Source: Mesostigma viride (Eukaryota; Streptophyta; Mesostigmatophyceae; Mesostigmatales; Mesostigmataceae). From it: DNA of 64,000 bases. Shown piece by piece: positions 42,931 through 51,672 of the stretch. The translations under genes were made by a program, and so were the position numbers. Below the pieces are notes generated by a model. That model did no database searches and was not told the DNA's origin. It saw only the letters and a program-made list of their open reading frames with translations. The stretch spans positions 1 through 64,000 of the forward strand of contig RPFO01001965.1 of the NCBI GenBank assembly GCA_009746045.1, in the 5' to 3' direction. Each line of letters opens with the position of its first letter. Position 1 is the stretch's first letter.

Positions 42931-45294
42931 TCAGTTGAGAGACTCGAGCAGGACGGAGACCCGGGAGTCGCCGACGGTGCCCATGGAGTTGCTGGCGGTG
43001 ATGGTGTTGGGCGCTGGCCTGGCCATCACACGGCTGGCGGCGCCTGACCCGCGCACCTTGACGAGCTGCATGCTCTCGTCGTCGGCGATGCGGAACCCGT
43101 AGGTGACGATCTCGGGGGCGGCGTACATCTCCCTCCAGCCGTAGAGCATGGTGTTGGCGGCGGTCAGCGCCTGGCCGGCGACGAAGCGGACGTCGTCGTA
43201 CCAGACCTCGCCGACGTAGCCTCCGTTGAGGACGAGCGCTGGGTTGGGGCCGAGGAGACCGTTGGCGGAGGATGCGGCGAGCGCGCCGTCCACGTAGAAC
43301 TTGACCTCGGTGCCGCTGACGGTGATGCAGAGGACGAAGGGGTCGGCGTGCATGGGCGTGTTCATGAGGATGGCGGCGTTGGCGCCGTCGGAGAAGGCCA
43401 GATATCCTCCCGCCGCGACCTGGACCTGGATGTATCCATACATGAGCAGGTCGGTGAGGAGGGTGAGGGTGGCGAGGTCGAACTGGGGCATGACCTTCAT
43501 CACGAGGGAGAAGGTGCCGGTGATGCCGAGGTTCTGGACTTGGTCGAACTGCGATCCGGACAGCTTGAGCATCCCTCCGGCCACGGAGCCGTTTCCGGCG
43601 AAGCTGGCGGTGGGGCCGCCGACGGTGCTGTCCTTGGAGGCGGAGAACTCCCAGCGGTAGGTGTCGCTGCCGGAGGCGAGCTCGGACAGCTTGACGTTGG
43701 TGCCTGGCGCGAGGCGCTCGGCGCTGGCGATGGTGCGCGAGAACATGAGCTGTCCGCCCTCGACGTGCCAGTAGGATCCGGTGAAGTCTCCCTTCTCCTG
43801 GGACGCCTCTCCGGCGCCCATGTTCCATGTGATGGCGCGTGGGGCGTAGGCGGGGTTGCCGGCCACGATCACACCGCCGCCGTTGGACTTGGTGTTGTCT
43901 GTGGCGCCGGTGCCGAGGGTGACTGTCTTGTCCTCGATGCGCAGGTTGGTCTCGGTGGTGGTGATGCTGTTGATGGCGCCGTCGACCTGCAGCTCGCCGA
44001 CGATCTTGACGACACCGCCGGCGGGGGCTAGCTCGAGGTTGCCTGCGGATGTGGTGACCTTGCCGCTGCCGCCCGCGGTGGAGGTGAGCACGAGGTCCTT
44101 CTTGACGTCGACGGAAACGACGGCGTCCAGGGCGAGCACGTTCTGGTCGGTGCTGATGGTCTGGTTGGTGATGGTGACGTCCTCGATGTCGACGTCGCCG
44201 TTATGCGAGGTGAGGGAGAGGGTTCCGGCGGAGGTGGTGACGGCGCTGTCCATGAACCTGACGTTCTCGACCTGCACGGCGGAGGTGGCGCCGGCGGTGA
44301 GGGACAGGTCGGCATCCGCGGAGACGGTGAGTGCGGAGTCGGTGAAGATGACGTTCTCGACCTGCACGGTTCCGGCGGCGGAGGCCAGCGTCAGGGCCCC
44401 GGAGGTGGTGTCGACGGCGTTGTCGGTGATCTTGACGTTCTCGAGGACGACGGAGTGGGTGGCTCCGGCGGTCAGGGAGATGTCCGCGTCGGCGGATGCG
44501 GTGAGGGCGGAGTCGGTGAAGATGACGTTCTCGACCTGCACGGTTCCGGCGGCGGAGGCGATGGTGAGGGCCCCGGAGGTGGTGTCGACGGCGTTGTCGG
44601 TGATCTTGACGTTCTCGAGGACGACGGAGTGGGTGGCGCCGGCGGTCAGGGAGATGTCGGCGTCACCGTCAACGGTGAGGGCGGAGTTGGTGAAGATGAC
44701 GTCCTCGATCTGCACGGTGCCGGCGGCGGAGGTGAGCTCCAGAGGTCCCGAGGCGGTGCTGACGACGCCGTCGGTGAAGGTGACGCTCTCGACCTGCACG
44801 GTGCCGGACTCGGCGGTGAGGGCGAGGGTGCCGGAGGAGGTGCTGACGGTGTTGTCTGTCAGCTTGACGCCCTCCACCAGGACGGAGGAGGTGGCGCCGG
44901 CGGCGAGGACCAGGTTGACGTCGGTGGCGGGCGCCATCTGGTTGTCGGTGAATACGACGTCCTCCACCCGCACGCTCTGGGCGGCGCTGAGGGACATGAC
45001 GTTGTTGGTGGTGGCGATGGCGCTGTTGTTGAAGGTGAGGTCCTGGATCTTGGGCGTGCCGGAGAAGGTGAACTCGCCGACGGTGAGCTTGCCGGTGATG
45101 TTGGTGTCTCCGATGACGTTGACGATCTTGGTGGCGTGGGAGCCGGATCCCCCGTTGGGCTTGATGACGATCCGCTCCTGCGCCTGGACTGTCAGGTCCT
45201 TGACGGTGGCGCTGCCGGAACTGTCGCCCATGATCTCATTGGTGAGCATGCGGCGGACCTTGGACGCCCCGAGGTTCTCGCACAGAGTCGCCAT
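42931..45294 (-). CDS. Fibre-like structural protein, 787 aa, intact
   Basis: The complete ORF starts MATLCENLGASKVRRM and ends LLESLN. After an N-terminal anchor region with IVIKPNGGSGSHATK come about ten beta-type repeats of the form VENVxFTDSALTxSADADxSLTAGA. Part of these is an exact-looking 174-bp (58-residue) tandem repeat at about 44341-44690. The C-terminal 350 residues are non-repetitive and lectin/jelly-roll-like (WHVEGGQLMFSRT..., then YGWREMYAAPEIVTYGF). It is the intact paralogue of the gene split at 29510-41489 and lies in inverted orientation to it. A virion fibre is the likely role, inferred from architecture. The longer open frame rightward to 46119 is antisense to the SET gene. 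AGTATAC precedes the start by about 13 bases. Confidence 0.82.
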   Translation of the reverse strand: MATLCENLGASKVRRMLTNEIMGDSSGSATVKDLTVQAQERIVIKPNGGSGSHATKIVNVIGDTNITGKLTVGEFTFSGTPKIQDLTFNNSAIATTNNVMSLSAAQSVRVEDVVFTDNQMAPATDVNLVLAAGATSSVLVEGVKLTDNTVSTSSGTLALTAESGTVQVESVTFTDGVVSTASGPLELTSAAGTVQIEDVIFTNSALTVDGDADISLTAGATHSVVLENVKITDNAVDTTSGALTIASAAGTVQVENVIFTDSALTASADADISLTAGATHSVVLENVKITDNAVDTTSGALTLASAAGTVQVENVIFTDSALTVSADADLSLTAGATSAVQVENVRFMDSAVTTSAGTLSLTSHNGDVDIEDVTITNQTISTDQNVLALDAVVSVDVKKDLVLTSTAGGSGKVTTSAGNLELAPAGGVVKIVGELQVDGAINSITTTETNLRIEDKTVTLGTGATDNTKSNGGGVIVAGNPAYAPRAITWNMGAGEASQEKGDFTGSYWHVEGGQLMFSRTIASAERLAPGTNVKLSELASGSDTYRWEFSASKDSTVGGPTASFAGNGSVAGGMLKLSGSQFDQVQNLGITGTFSLVMKVMPQFDLATLTLLTDLLMYGYIQVQVAAGGYLAFSDGANAAILMNTPMHADPFVLCITVSGTEVKFYVDGALAASSANGLLGPNPALVLNGGYVGEVWYDDVRFVAGQALTAANTMLYGWREMYAAPEIVTYGFRIADDESMQLVKVRGSGAASRVMARPAPNTITASNSMGTVGDSRVSVLLESLN

Positions 45295-45382
45295 GGTGTT
45301 CGCGTGTATACTGTACACAGAGAAAAAAAAAGGATCCCGGAGCGCACACAAAATGGCGGGTGTAGGGTAGATATACAGAGGG

Positions 45383-46522
45383 ATGCCGGACACGCGCCTT
45401 TTCACAAGACGCTCGATGGAGGTGGCCGAACGGCTGGTCAAGCAGGCGGGGGGGGGTCTCTCAAGTACTACACGAACCACACGGTGGTCGCCTCTCCGGA
45501 CGCGCGCGTGATGGAGGCGCAGTTCTCCACGCAGACGCGGCCGTTCCATCACAACCCGGGGGTGACGGTGGCGCACTCGCGCGTGTTCGCGTCCCGGGCG
45601 TTCAAGAGGGGGGAGGTGGTAGGCCACCGCGCGGGGCTGCTGCGGTGCGCCCCCCTTGAGGGGCTGCGGAAGGACTGGCGCCGGCCGCACCTCGCGCGTC
45701 TGTGCGTCACCGAGACGTCGGTGGTCTACATCGACTGCGGGGTGTACGGGAACGAGTTCTCTTTCCTCAGGGCGGGGCGGGGCAACTTGGCGGAGGAGAT
45801 TCGCGACCACCGTGTCGCGCTGGTGGCGACGCGGGCTGTGCGCGCGGGCGAGGAGCTGACCCTTTCTCCCTCGCGGGGGGCGGCGGCGGGGGTCTGCCCC
45901 CCACTGCCCGGCTCGACGGACGCGCGGTACCCGTACACGGCCTCGGCCGAGGCGCTGGCCGCCAGGGTGAGGGGCAGCCCCCGCGACGACTTGCGGTATT
46001 ACACGACCGCGAACGTGGTGTACTCGCCCGACAAGCTGGCGATGGAGGCGCAGTTCGCCGTCCAGCCGCAGTCGCCCGCGGAGGGGGTGGAGGTGCGCGT
46101 GGTGTCCCGCCCCGGGCACCCTGCACGGTCAGCGTGGGCTGTTCACCACCCGGCCTTTCAAGAAGGGGGCGCGGATCGGGTTCTACAGCGGGCTGCTGAA
46201 ATGCCACGACAAGGACGGCAGGGGGGACGAGATCATCCTCAAACGGGACGAGGGGGAGGACGAGATGTACTTTGCGGACCTGCACGACGCGTCGGGCTCG
46301 TTCGCGTTCGTGGACGGGCTGGAGTACGGCAACGAGTTCCGGTACATGAACGACCCCAGGGGCATGCACGGGGTGCGGTCGAACGCGGCCTTGGTCCGCG
46401 ATACCAGCGGGGGTCAGCTTCGGATCGCGGTGGAGGCGACGAGGGACATCGGGAGCGGGAAGGAGCTGCTGATCGAGTACGGGGACGAGTATTGGGCGCG
46501 CATCGGGAGGAACAAGCTCTAG
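45383..46522 (+). CDS. Tandem SET-domain protein, two frameshifts
   Basis: SET domains methylate protein lysines using S-adenosylmethionine. The second module is clear: ARIGFYSGLL, then GNEFRYMNDPR and EATRDIGSGKELLIEYGDEYW, matching the SET core (N-terminal strand, the NH/NP-type region, and the E-L-x-x-x-Y-G...W end). The first module (RAFKRGEVVGHRAGLL...YGNEFSFLRAG...ATRAVRAGEELTLS) follows the same plan but lacks the terminal YG-x-x-YW, so it may be inactive. Both start with KYYTxxxVVxSPDxxxMEAQF. Frame changes lie in a G-run at 45448-45456 and near 46115-46130. ATATACAG stands 6 bases before the ATG. Viral chromatin or capsid-protein methylation is conceivable. Confidence 0.75.
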
Positions 46523-46527
46523 CCTAG

Positions 46528-47112
46528 CTAGGGCCTCCTCGACGACGCGAGCTCGATGAGTATGGCGAACGTGTCCCCCTCCAGATTGAGCAGGGTGCGC
46601 GTGGGGGCGGGCAGGGCGTAGAGCTCCAGCCGCAGGGTCTGCACGCTGGGGATGGGCGGGGTGAACACGGCGGCGTCGTCCATGGGCGAGTGGGGGGCGT
46701 ACAGCTCGACGCCGTTGGGCACGATGGCGAAGTGCGCCTTGCCCGCGAAGAAGTTCCTGGGGCGCATGGCGGCGTCGTGGGCGGGGTCGTCCTCGTACCC
46801 TACGCAGACGGTCCTGGCGGCGCAGTCCGCGTCGGCTACGGTGGCGATCTTGGGCCTCATCCCCGACGCGCTGGGGATGGCGGTCTGCACCTTTTCTACC
46901 TCGCGGTCGCCCAGACGCAGGGAGATGGCCGTGCACGTCTCGGAGGCCGCCGGGACCTGGGCGTACACGAGCCGGCAGGCCTCCACGTTTAGCACGGGGG
47001 AGGGGAGGTTGAAGGTGGTGTAGCCCTCTCTGTTCGTCCCGGTGACGAGGACCCTGTGCGTGTTCTGGGCCGGCGGCACGGCCATCGGGTTGGTGGCTTG
47101 CAGCGACGACAT
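46528..47112 (-). CDS. Beta-rich probable structural protein, 194 aa
   Basis: Intact ORF starting MSSLQATNPMAV and ending ELASSRRP. The pattern of short hydrophobic strands, proline loops and a final RLELYALPAPTRTLLNLEG...FAILIEL resembles small minor capsid or jelly-roll proteins of large DNA viruses, but I cannot name a family. It lies convergent with the SET gene, five bases apart. Upstream of its start the minus strand reads ACTGTACAGAGGACACC. Confidence 0.6.
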   Translation of the reverse strand: MSSLQATNPMAVPPAQNTHRVLVTGTNREGYTTFNLPSPVLNVEACRLVYAQVPAASETCTAISLRLGDREVEKVQTAIPSASGMRPKIATVADADCAARTVCVGYEDDPAHDAAMRPRNFFAGKAHFAIVPNGVELYAPHSPMDDAAVFTPPIPSVQTLRLELYALPAPTRTLLNLEGDTFAILIELASSRRP

Positions 47113-47287
47113 GGTGTCCTCTGTACAGTAAGACGAGCAGGTTTATTTCTCACCGGGATACATGCGCGCCGTTGGCATGCACGGGATGGACGCGACCGGA
47201 CAGCGGTACGCGCTCCCCTGCTATTCGCACGCCCCGCCTCCCGTGACGGCGACCCTCCTGCGTTGGGCTCTCGTCGTCGAAAAAAAA

Positions 47288-47494
47288 ATGGGAGACAAGG
47301 ACAGAGGCGGTAGGGACATGGGTTGCGCGGTGTCGGTGGCGGCCGGGGAGGATCGGCGCATGGACACGGTCCGGTGCGGGGGCATCTACCCCTCGCCCCC
47401 CTCGCAGGCGGCGGACACGCTGGAGGGACAGGACGAGGTGGAGGGCCGGGGGTGCCAAGGGCGGACAGAAAAATATGCAAGCCAAGGGTACTGA
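47288..47494 (+). CDS. Short ORF, 68 aa, possible N-myristoylation start
   Basis: Starts directly after an A-run (AAAAAAAATGGGAGAC) as MGDKDRGGRDMGCAV and ends three bases before the next ATG (47498). The MG- start and early Cys could allow lipid modification. No homology recognised. Start placed at the ATG after the A-run; a longer frame to 47162 has no upstream ATG context. Confidence 0.35.
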   Translation: MGDKDRGGRDMGCAVSVAAGEDRRMDTVRCGGIYPSPPSQAADTLEGQDEVEGRGCQGRTEKYASQGY

Positions 47495-47497
47495 GTT

Positions 47498-47779
47498 ATG
47501 GCGACTCCGTTGTCCTTTTTCTCTTCTCCGGCAAGCGCGACCAAGCCGGTCATCCTGGCGGACGCGGTCTCGTACCCGGACAGCGTGGCGTTCGCTCTCT
47601 CGCAGACGTTCGACCCCTGGCCGATCGCGCACTACCACCGCAGCAACTACAACACGGGGGACGAGGCGCCGGCGCCGGCGGGGGCGGGCACGGGCACGGG
47701 GGGCCTGCACGCGGTGCTGCAGTCCATCTTCTCGGACGACAACACGTCCAAGTTTTTCCGCCGCGCGTCGCCGGTGTAG
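47498..47779 (+). CDS. Small unknown protein, 93 aa
   Basis: Intact ORF MATPLSFFSSPASATKPV...FFRRASPV with an Ala/Gly/Thr-rich linker near residue 60. It stands first in a same-strand run of fibre-type genes (47498-50936), so it may be a small virion component. Upstream AAAAATATGCAAG is AT-rich. Confidence 0.5.
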   Translation: MATPLSFFSSPASATKPVILADAVSYPDSVAFALSQTFDPWPIAHYHRSNYNTGDEAPAPAGAGTGTGGLHAVLQSIFSDDNTSKFFRRASPV

Positions 47780-47808
47780 GAATTTCTTTTGTCTAGAGGA
47801 TAGTATAG

Positions 47809-48597
47809 ATGACGGGGGGGACGCTGTCCGCAGCCTCGGTGGTGATCCAGAACGGACTGGGGGGCGACGGGGACTTCGAGATCAGGCAGGAGAGCGACCA
47901 GTTGTGCATGCGGTTCCGAGAGGGGGGCGCCTACCAGCTGCAGGACGCGCTGGCGTACAGGCAGGACCACTGGGAGTTCGGCAAGGACCTGCAGGTGGAT
48001 GGGGACGTCACGGTCACCGGCAAGGTGGTGATGGGGGGCGTGCCGACGGACGCCTCCGACGCCGTCACCAAGGCGTACGCCGACTCGGTCGCGGTGGCCC
48101 CCGCCAGTCTGGGCGACGCGTCCGACGTGGAGTACACGGGGGTGCCCCAGGCGGGCCAGGTGCTGGCGTGGGCGGGGGCGGCGTGGACCAACCAGACGAT
48201 GAGGACGGCGTACTGGACGGAGACGTTCCATTACGGGGGGAACATGGCCGGCAGCGCGGTGTCCATGGTGACGGGGGCGGGCAACACCCTGAGCGTGGCG
48301 CCGCCGTACACGTTCTCCGTGGACACGCTGTCGATCAGCGCGTACAACCTGCCGGACGCGAGCACGCACGCGTTCGCGGTGGCGGTGAAGAAGCACGATG
48401 GCACCACGCTGGCGACGCTGTCTTCCGGGCCGATGCCGCAGAGGACGGTGATGGGCGTGCGCGCGGCGTGGGCGAACGTGAGCGTCGCGCCCTTCGCGAT
48501 CGGCGCGGGCGACACGTTCTACCTGCAGTTGTCGGGATACACGGGCACGGGCATCGGGGTGGTGGTTCAGTTGTCGCAGGCGCAGTTAGAGAGCTGA
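47809..48597 (+). CDS. Phage-tail-fibre-like protein, 262 aa
   Basis: Intact. Residues 60-100 hold the phage fibre pattern DGDVTVTGKVVMGGVPTDAS then DAVTKAYADS (residues 84-93). LGDASDV...QVLAWAGAAWTN at residues 101-128 is the 'L-x-D-x-S-DV ... G-x-V-L-x-W' module common in tail fibres. A C-terminal beta domain (residues 140-262) probably forms the tip. This is a bacteriophage-like architecture in an otherwise giant-virus-like block. AGTATAG directly precedes the ATG. Confidence 0.75.
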   Translation: MTGGTLSAASVVIQNGLGGDGDFEIRQESDQLCMRFREGGAYQLQDALAYRQDHWEFGKDLQVDGDVTVTGKVVMGGVPTDASDAVTKAYADSVAVAPASLGDASDVEYTGVPQAGQVLAWAGAAWTNQTMRTAYWTETFHYGGNMAGSAVSMVTGAGNTLSVAPPYTFSVDTLSISAYNLPDASTHAFAVAVKKHDGTTLATLSSGPMPQRTVMGVRAAWANVSVAPFAIGAGDTFYLQLSGYTGTGIGVVVQLSQAQLES

Positions 48598-48627
48598 TAA
48601 AATCATCTAGGGTACAGATCAGTAACC

Positions 48628-50936
48628 ATGAAGGCGGCGCTGAGGGTGTCGTCGCTGGACGTGTCCTCCGTGTGGGTCGTGACCCAGGAGAACGGGGCGG
48701 TCGTGGCCCGAAAGGCGGGCGACCAGAGGGAGTCGGTGAGCATCGGGCAGTCCTCCGCGTCCATCCTGTCGGACGTGTCGGCGACCGCGGACCTGCGGAC
48801 GGGCGGGCGCGTGCATTTGCCGCAGGTCGATTACAGCGGGGCGGCGCCCCAGTCCCTCGTGCCGCGGTCGTACGTCTTTCGCGCGCCGGCGTTCCTGTAC
48901 GGCCTCAACCACTCGTCGGTGACGGACACCGCGCATTACTCGGCGCCCCCCGACGCCGGCAGCCTGCTGGTCCGCACCGGGACGGGCTGTGGGGGCCGCA
49001 GGCGGCGACGGTGACGCCGTACTACCACCGGCACCGCGTGTTCACGGCCGCCATACCGTGGGCGGAGACCCAGACGCCCGCGTTCCGGTACGCCTCGTTC
49101 GGCTGTCCTCCCGCCGGCCAGGCGGTGGCGGCGCTGAACGCGTTCCCCCACACCGCGTCGACGTGCATCTACGAGGTGGCGGTGTGCCTGAACAACCTGC
49201 AGATCGGGAGCGGGGGCGGCGGCAACCTGATCACGGTGACGGTGCGGGTGCACGACACGGCGGTCGACACGGGGCTGTACGAGGATGAGGTGTACCGCCA
49301 GACGGACGTGGCCTCCGACGAGGCGGTCAGCGCGAACGGGTACTTCGCCGACGGGCGGTGGAACTGGAAGAAGGCCGTGACGTGGGCCGGGGCGGGTCAG
49401 ATCGCGATGAACCCGGGGTCCGCCTACCGCGTGTCGGTCAAGGTGGCGCTGGCCTCGCCGGTCGCGCAGACGGACACGAACACGTACGCGACGGTGCAGC
49501 TGAAGACCCTGAGCAGCTCGTTCAACCTCCAGACGTTCGGCGGTTCCGTGCCCGCCCCGACAGCCACATCGACGCAGATCAGCGTGACCCACTCGCTCAC
49601 CATGTCCGGGGGCGACAACTGGGCGGTCCTGTGCCGCGTGTACAGCGCCTCCAAGGCGGGGCTGGCGGCGGGCGATATATACACCAAGTCGGGCGCGGGC
49701 GGCACCGACCTGGTCGCGTCCTCCGCCTTTCCCATGAGCGGCGACGGGACCGTCGGGTCCGGCCCACTGGTGTTCTCCTCCCTGACGCCGTCCACCGCCT
49801 ATTACGTGTACGTCGTGGCCAAGGGGTCGTCGGGGGCGTACAGCGCGGTGTACACGCACACGGTGACCACCGCCTCCGCCGACACCACACCGCCCACCCT
49901 CGCTCTTTCCACTACGGCGGGGTCGACCCCTACCAGTAGCCCGATCAGCGTGACGGCGACGTTCAGCGAGCCGGTGACGGGGTTCGCGGAGGGGGATGTA
50001 GTGGTGACGAACGGCACGGTCGTGGCGGGCAGCCTTGCAGGGAGCGGCGCCGTGTACACTTTCTCCGTGAGCGGGACCGCTAACACGCAGACGACGGTGA
50101 GCGTCGGGGGGGGCGCGGCGACGGATGCCGCAGGGAACGGCAACATCGCGTCCTCTACGCTCGCGTTCACGTACACGACGCTGTACGACCCGTCCACGGA
50201 CGCCGCGCTGTACGCCTGGTACGATATGTCGGACGCCAGCACGGCGTTCAGCAACTCCGCCGGCACGGTCGTCCAAAACACGGCCGGCGGTACCGTCTTG
50301 TACGTGATGGACAAGAAGGGGTCGAATCACATCACGCAGACCACGACGAGCAAGGCTCCGACGCTGGACACCGCGACTCTGAACTCGAAGCGGTCGCTCA
50401 GGTTCACCAACGCAAACAACACGCATCTGAAGACGGCCACGACGACGGCGTTTTGGTCTCAGGCCAACAAGACGGTGGTGGTGGTGGCTAGACAGGCCAC
50501 CCCGTTTACGTACCCAACTAATACAGGAAGCCAACTGCGCGGGTTCATATTGGGCGCGGGCGGCACGATTAACACCGGCGCGATTGCCTGGGGTAGCACC
50601 ACGACCACCGTAGTAGGATTCCCGAGCGATCCGTCCCCCAACGAAACGATGTGCTCAAACGCGGAGTTCTTCGACGGGAGGGCGCACGTGTTCGCGATGT
50701 CGATCACCGGCACGTCGAGCTTCTTCACCCGTTTCGACGGTCGCGCAGGGACCGCAAACGGTGGCGCGCCCAAGTCGGCCACCGGCGGGCTTTACGTGGG
50801 CGGCGACAACTTGAGCCCTACCAGGGGGCTGGAGGGGTGGGTGGGCGAGATCCTTTTTTACAGCACCGCGAAGACGAGCGCGCAGTTGGAGACGATCCGC
50901 CAGTACCTCGTGAACAAGTGGGGGACGCCCGCGTAA
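48628..50936 (+). CDS. Multidomain fibre/adhesin-like protein, about 770 aa, one frameshift
   Basis: The N-terminal 120 residues (MKAALRVSSLDVSSVWV...) lead into beta-rich segments. Residues about 310-415 look like a fibronectin-III-type domain (LTPSTAYYVYVVAKGSSGAY). Residues about 420-520 are a bacterial Ig-like domain (DTTPPTLALS...SPISVTATFSEPVTGF...TDAAGNGN). Residues about 525-769 are a LamG/concanavalin-like domain (AWYDMSDAST...EGWVGEILFYS...LETIRQYLVNKWG). The frame shifts near 48985-49000 in a G/C-rich run. Such modules bind sugars or proteins on host surfaces. GGGTACAG precedes the start. Confidence 0.72.
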
Positions 50937-51018
50937 GGTGTCGTTTTATTGATCAATGTACATAAATTAAGGACTGGCCAATTTTTCTCGACGCTTATAT
51001 AAGTGCAAGAGTACCGCG
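50937..51018 (+). promoter_or_regulatory. AT-rich promoter-like gap with TATATAA
   Basis: The 82-base gap is strikingly AT-rich and contains CTTATATAAGTG about 20 bases before the next ATG. Confidence 0.5.
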
Positions 51019-51668
51019 ATGGCGACCGCTTTTGCGAACGTCGCACGGTCGGCGATGAACATGGCGAAGGCGGTGCCCAGGGCCCTCAGCAGCGTCACAA
51101 AGGGCACTGGCGGGGTGGCCGACGACGTGGCAGGCGGGGCGGGCAAGACGGTGTTGAAGGGCGCCGACGACGCGGCAGACGCGGCGGGCAAGACGGTGTT
51201 GAAGGGCGCCGACGAGGTCGCCGAGACGGCCTCGAAGAGCAGCAGGGGGAAAAGTGTGGCCAAGTTCCTCGCGATCAACCTGGGCGCCGGCGGGCTGATG
51301 GCGGCGGGGGGGCTCGCGGTGGACAAGATGTTCGGCGGGGGGGGGGGAAGGGAGCTTCGAGCGCGTACGGGTCGGGCATCCCGGGCGGCGGTCAGGATGG
51401 GTACTACAACGCGAGGTCGCTCCCGCCGAGCGTGCAGAAGGACGACGGGTCGGGAATGTCGGGCGCGGGCAAGCTGCTGGTGCTGGTGTTCGTTCTGCTG
51501 GCCGGCTGGCTGGCGTACTATTTGTTCAAGCGTCGGTCGTCTGGCGCCCCCGAGGCGATCCAGCTGGACCTGTCTCCCATGATGATGTCGCTCCCCTCTC
51601 TGCCGCCCCAGCGCATGGTGTATCCTCCGCCGATGATGTATCCTCCGGCGATGATGGCCGGGATGTGA
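51019..51668 (+). CDS. Membrane protein with short repeats, about 216 aa, one frameshift
   Basis: Starts MATAFANVARSAMNMAK. The segment GKTVLKGADDAAD / GKTVLKGADEVAE is an imperfect repeat. A hydrophobic stretch (FLAINLGAGGLMAAGGLAV) and, after a frame change in the G-run at 51337-51349, a clear membrane helix (LLVLVFVLLAGWLAYYLF) follow. The C-terminus is a Met/Pro-rich tail (MVYPPPMMYPPAMMAGM). Probably a viral envelope or inner-membrane protein. Convergent with the ribonucleotide reductase, four bases apart. Confidence 0.6.
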
Positions 51669-51672
51669 CCGG

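Noticed and set aside
45295-46119. An N-terminal extension of the 787-aa fibre gene
   Set aside because: It is antisense to the SET protein and has Arg/Pro/His-rich composition. The shorter start matches the paralogue.
47475-48990. A 500-residue N-terminal extension of the adhesin ORF
   Set aside because: It is a shadow frame over the genes at 47498, 47809 and 48628. The real N-terminus lies in the 48628 frame.
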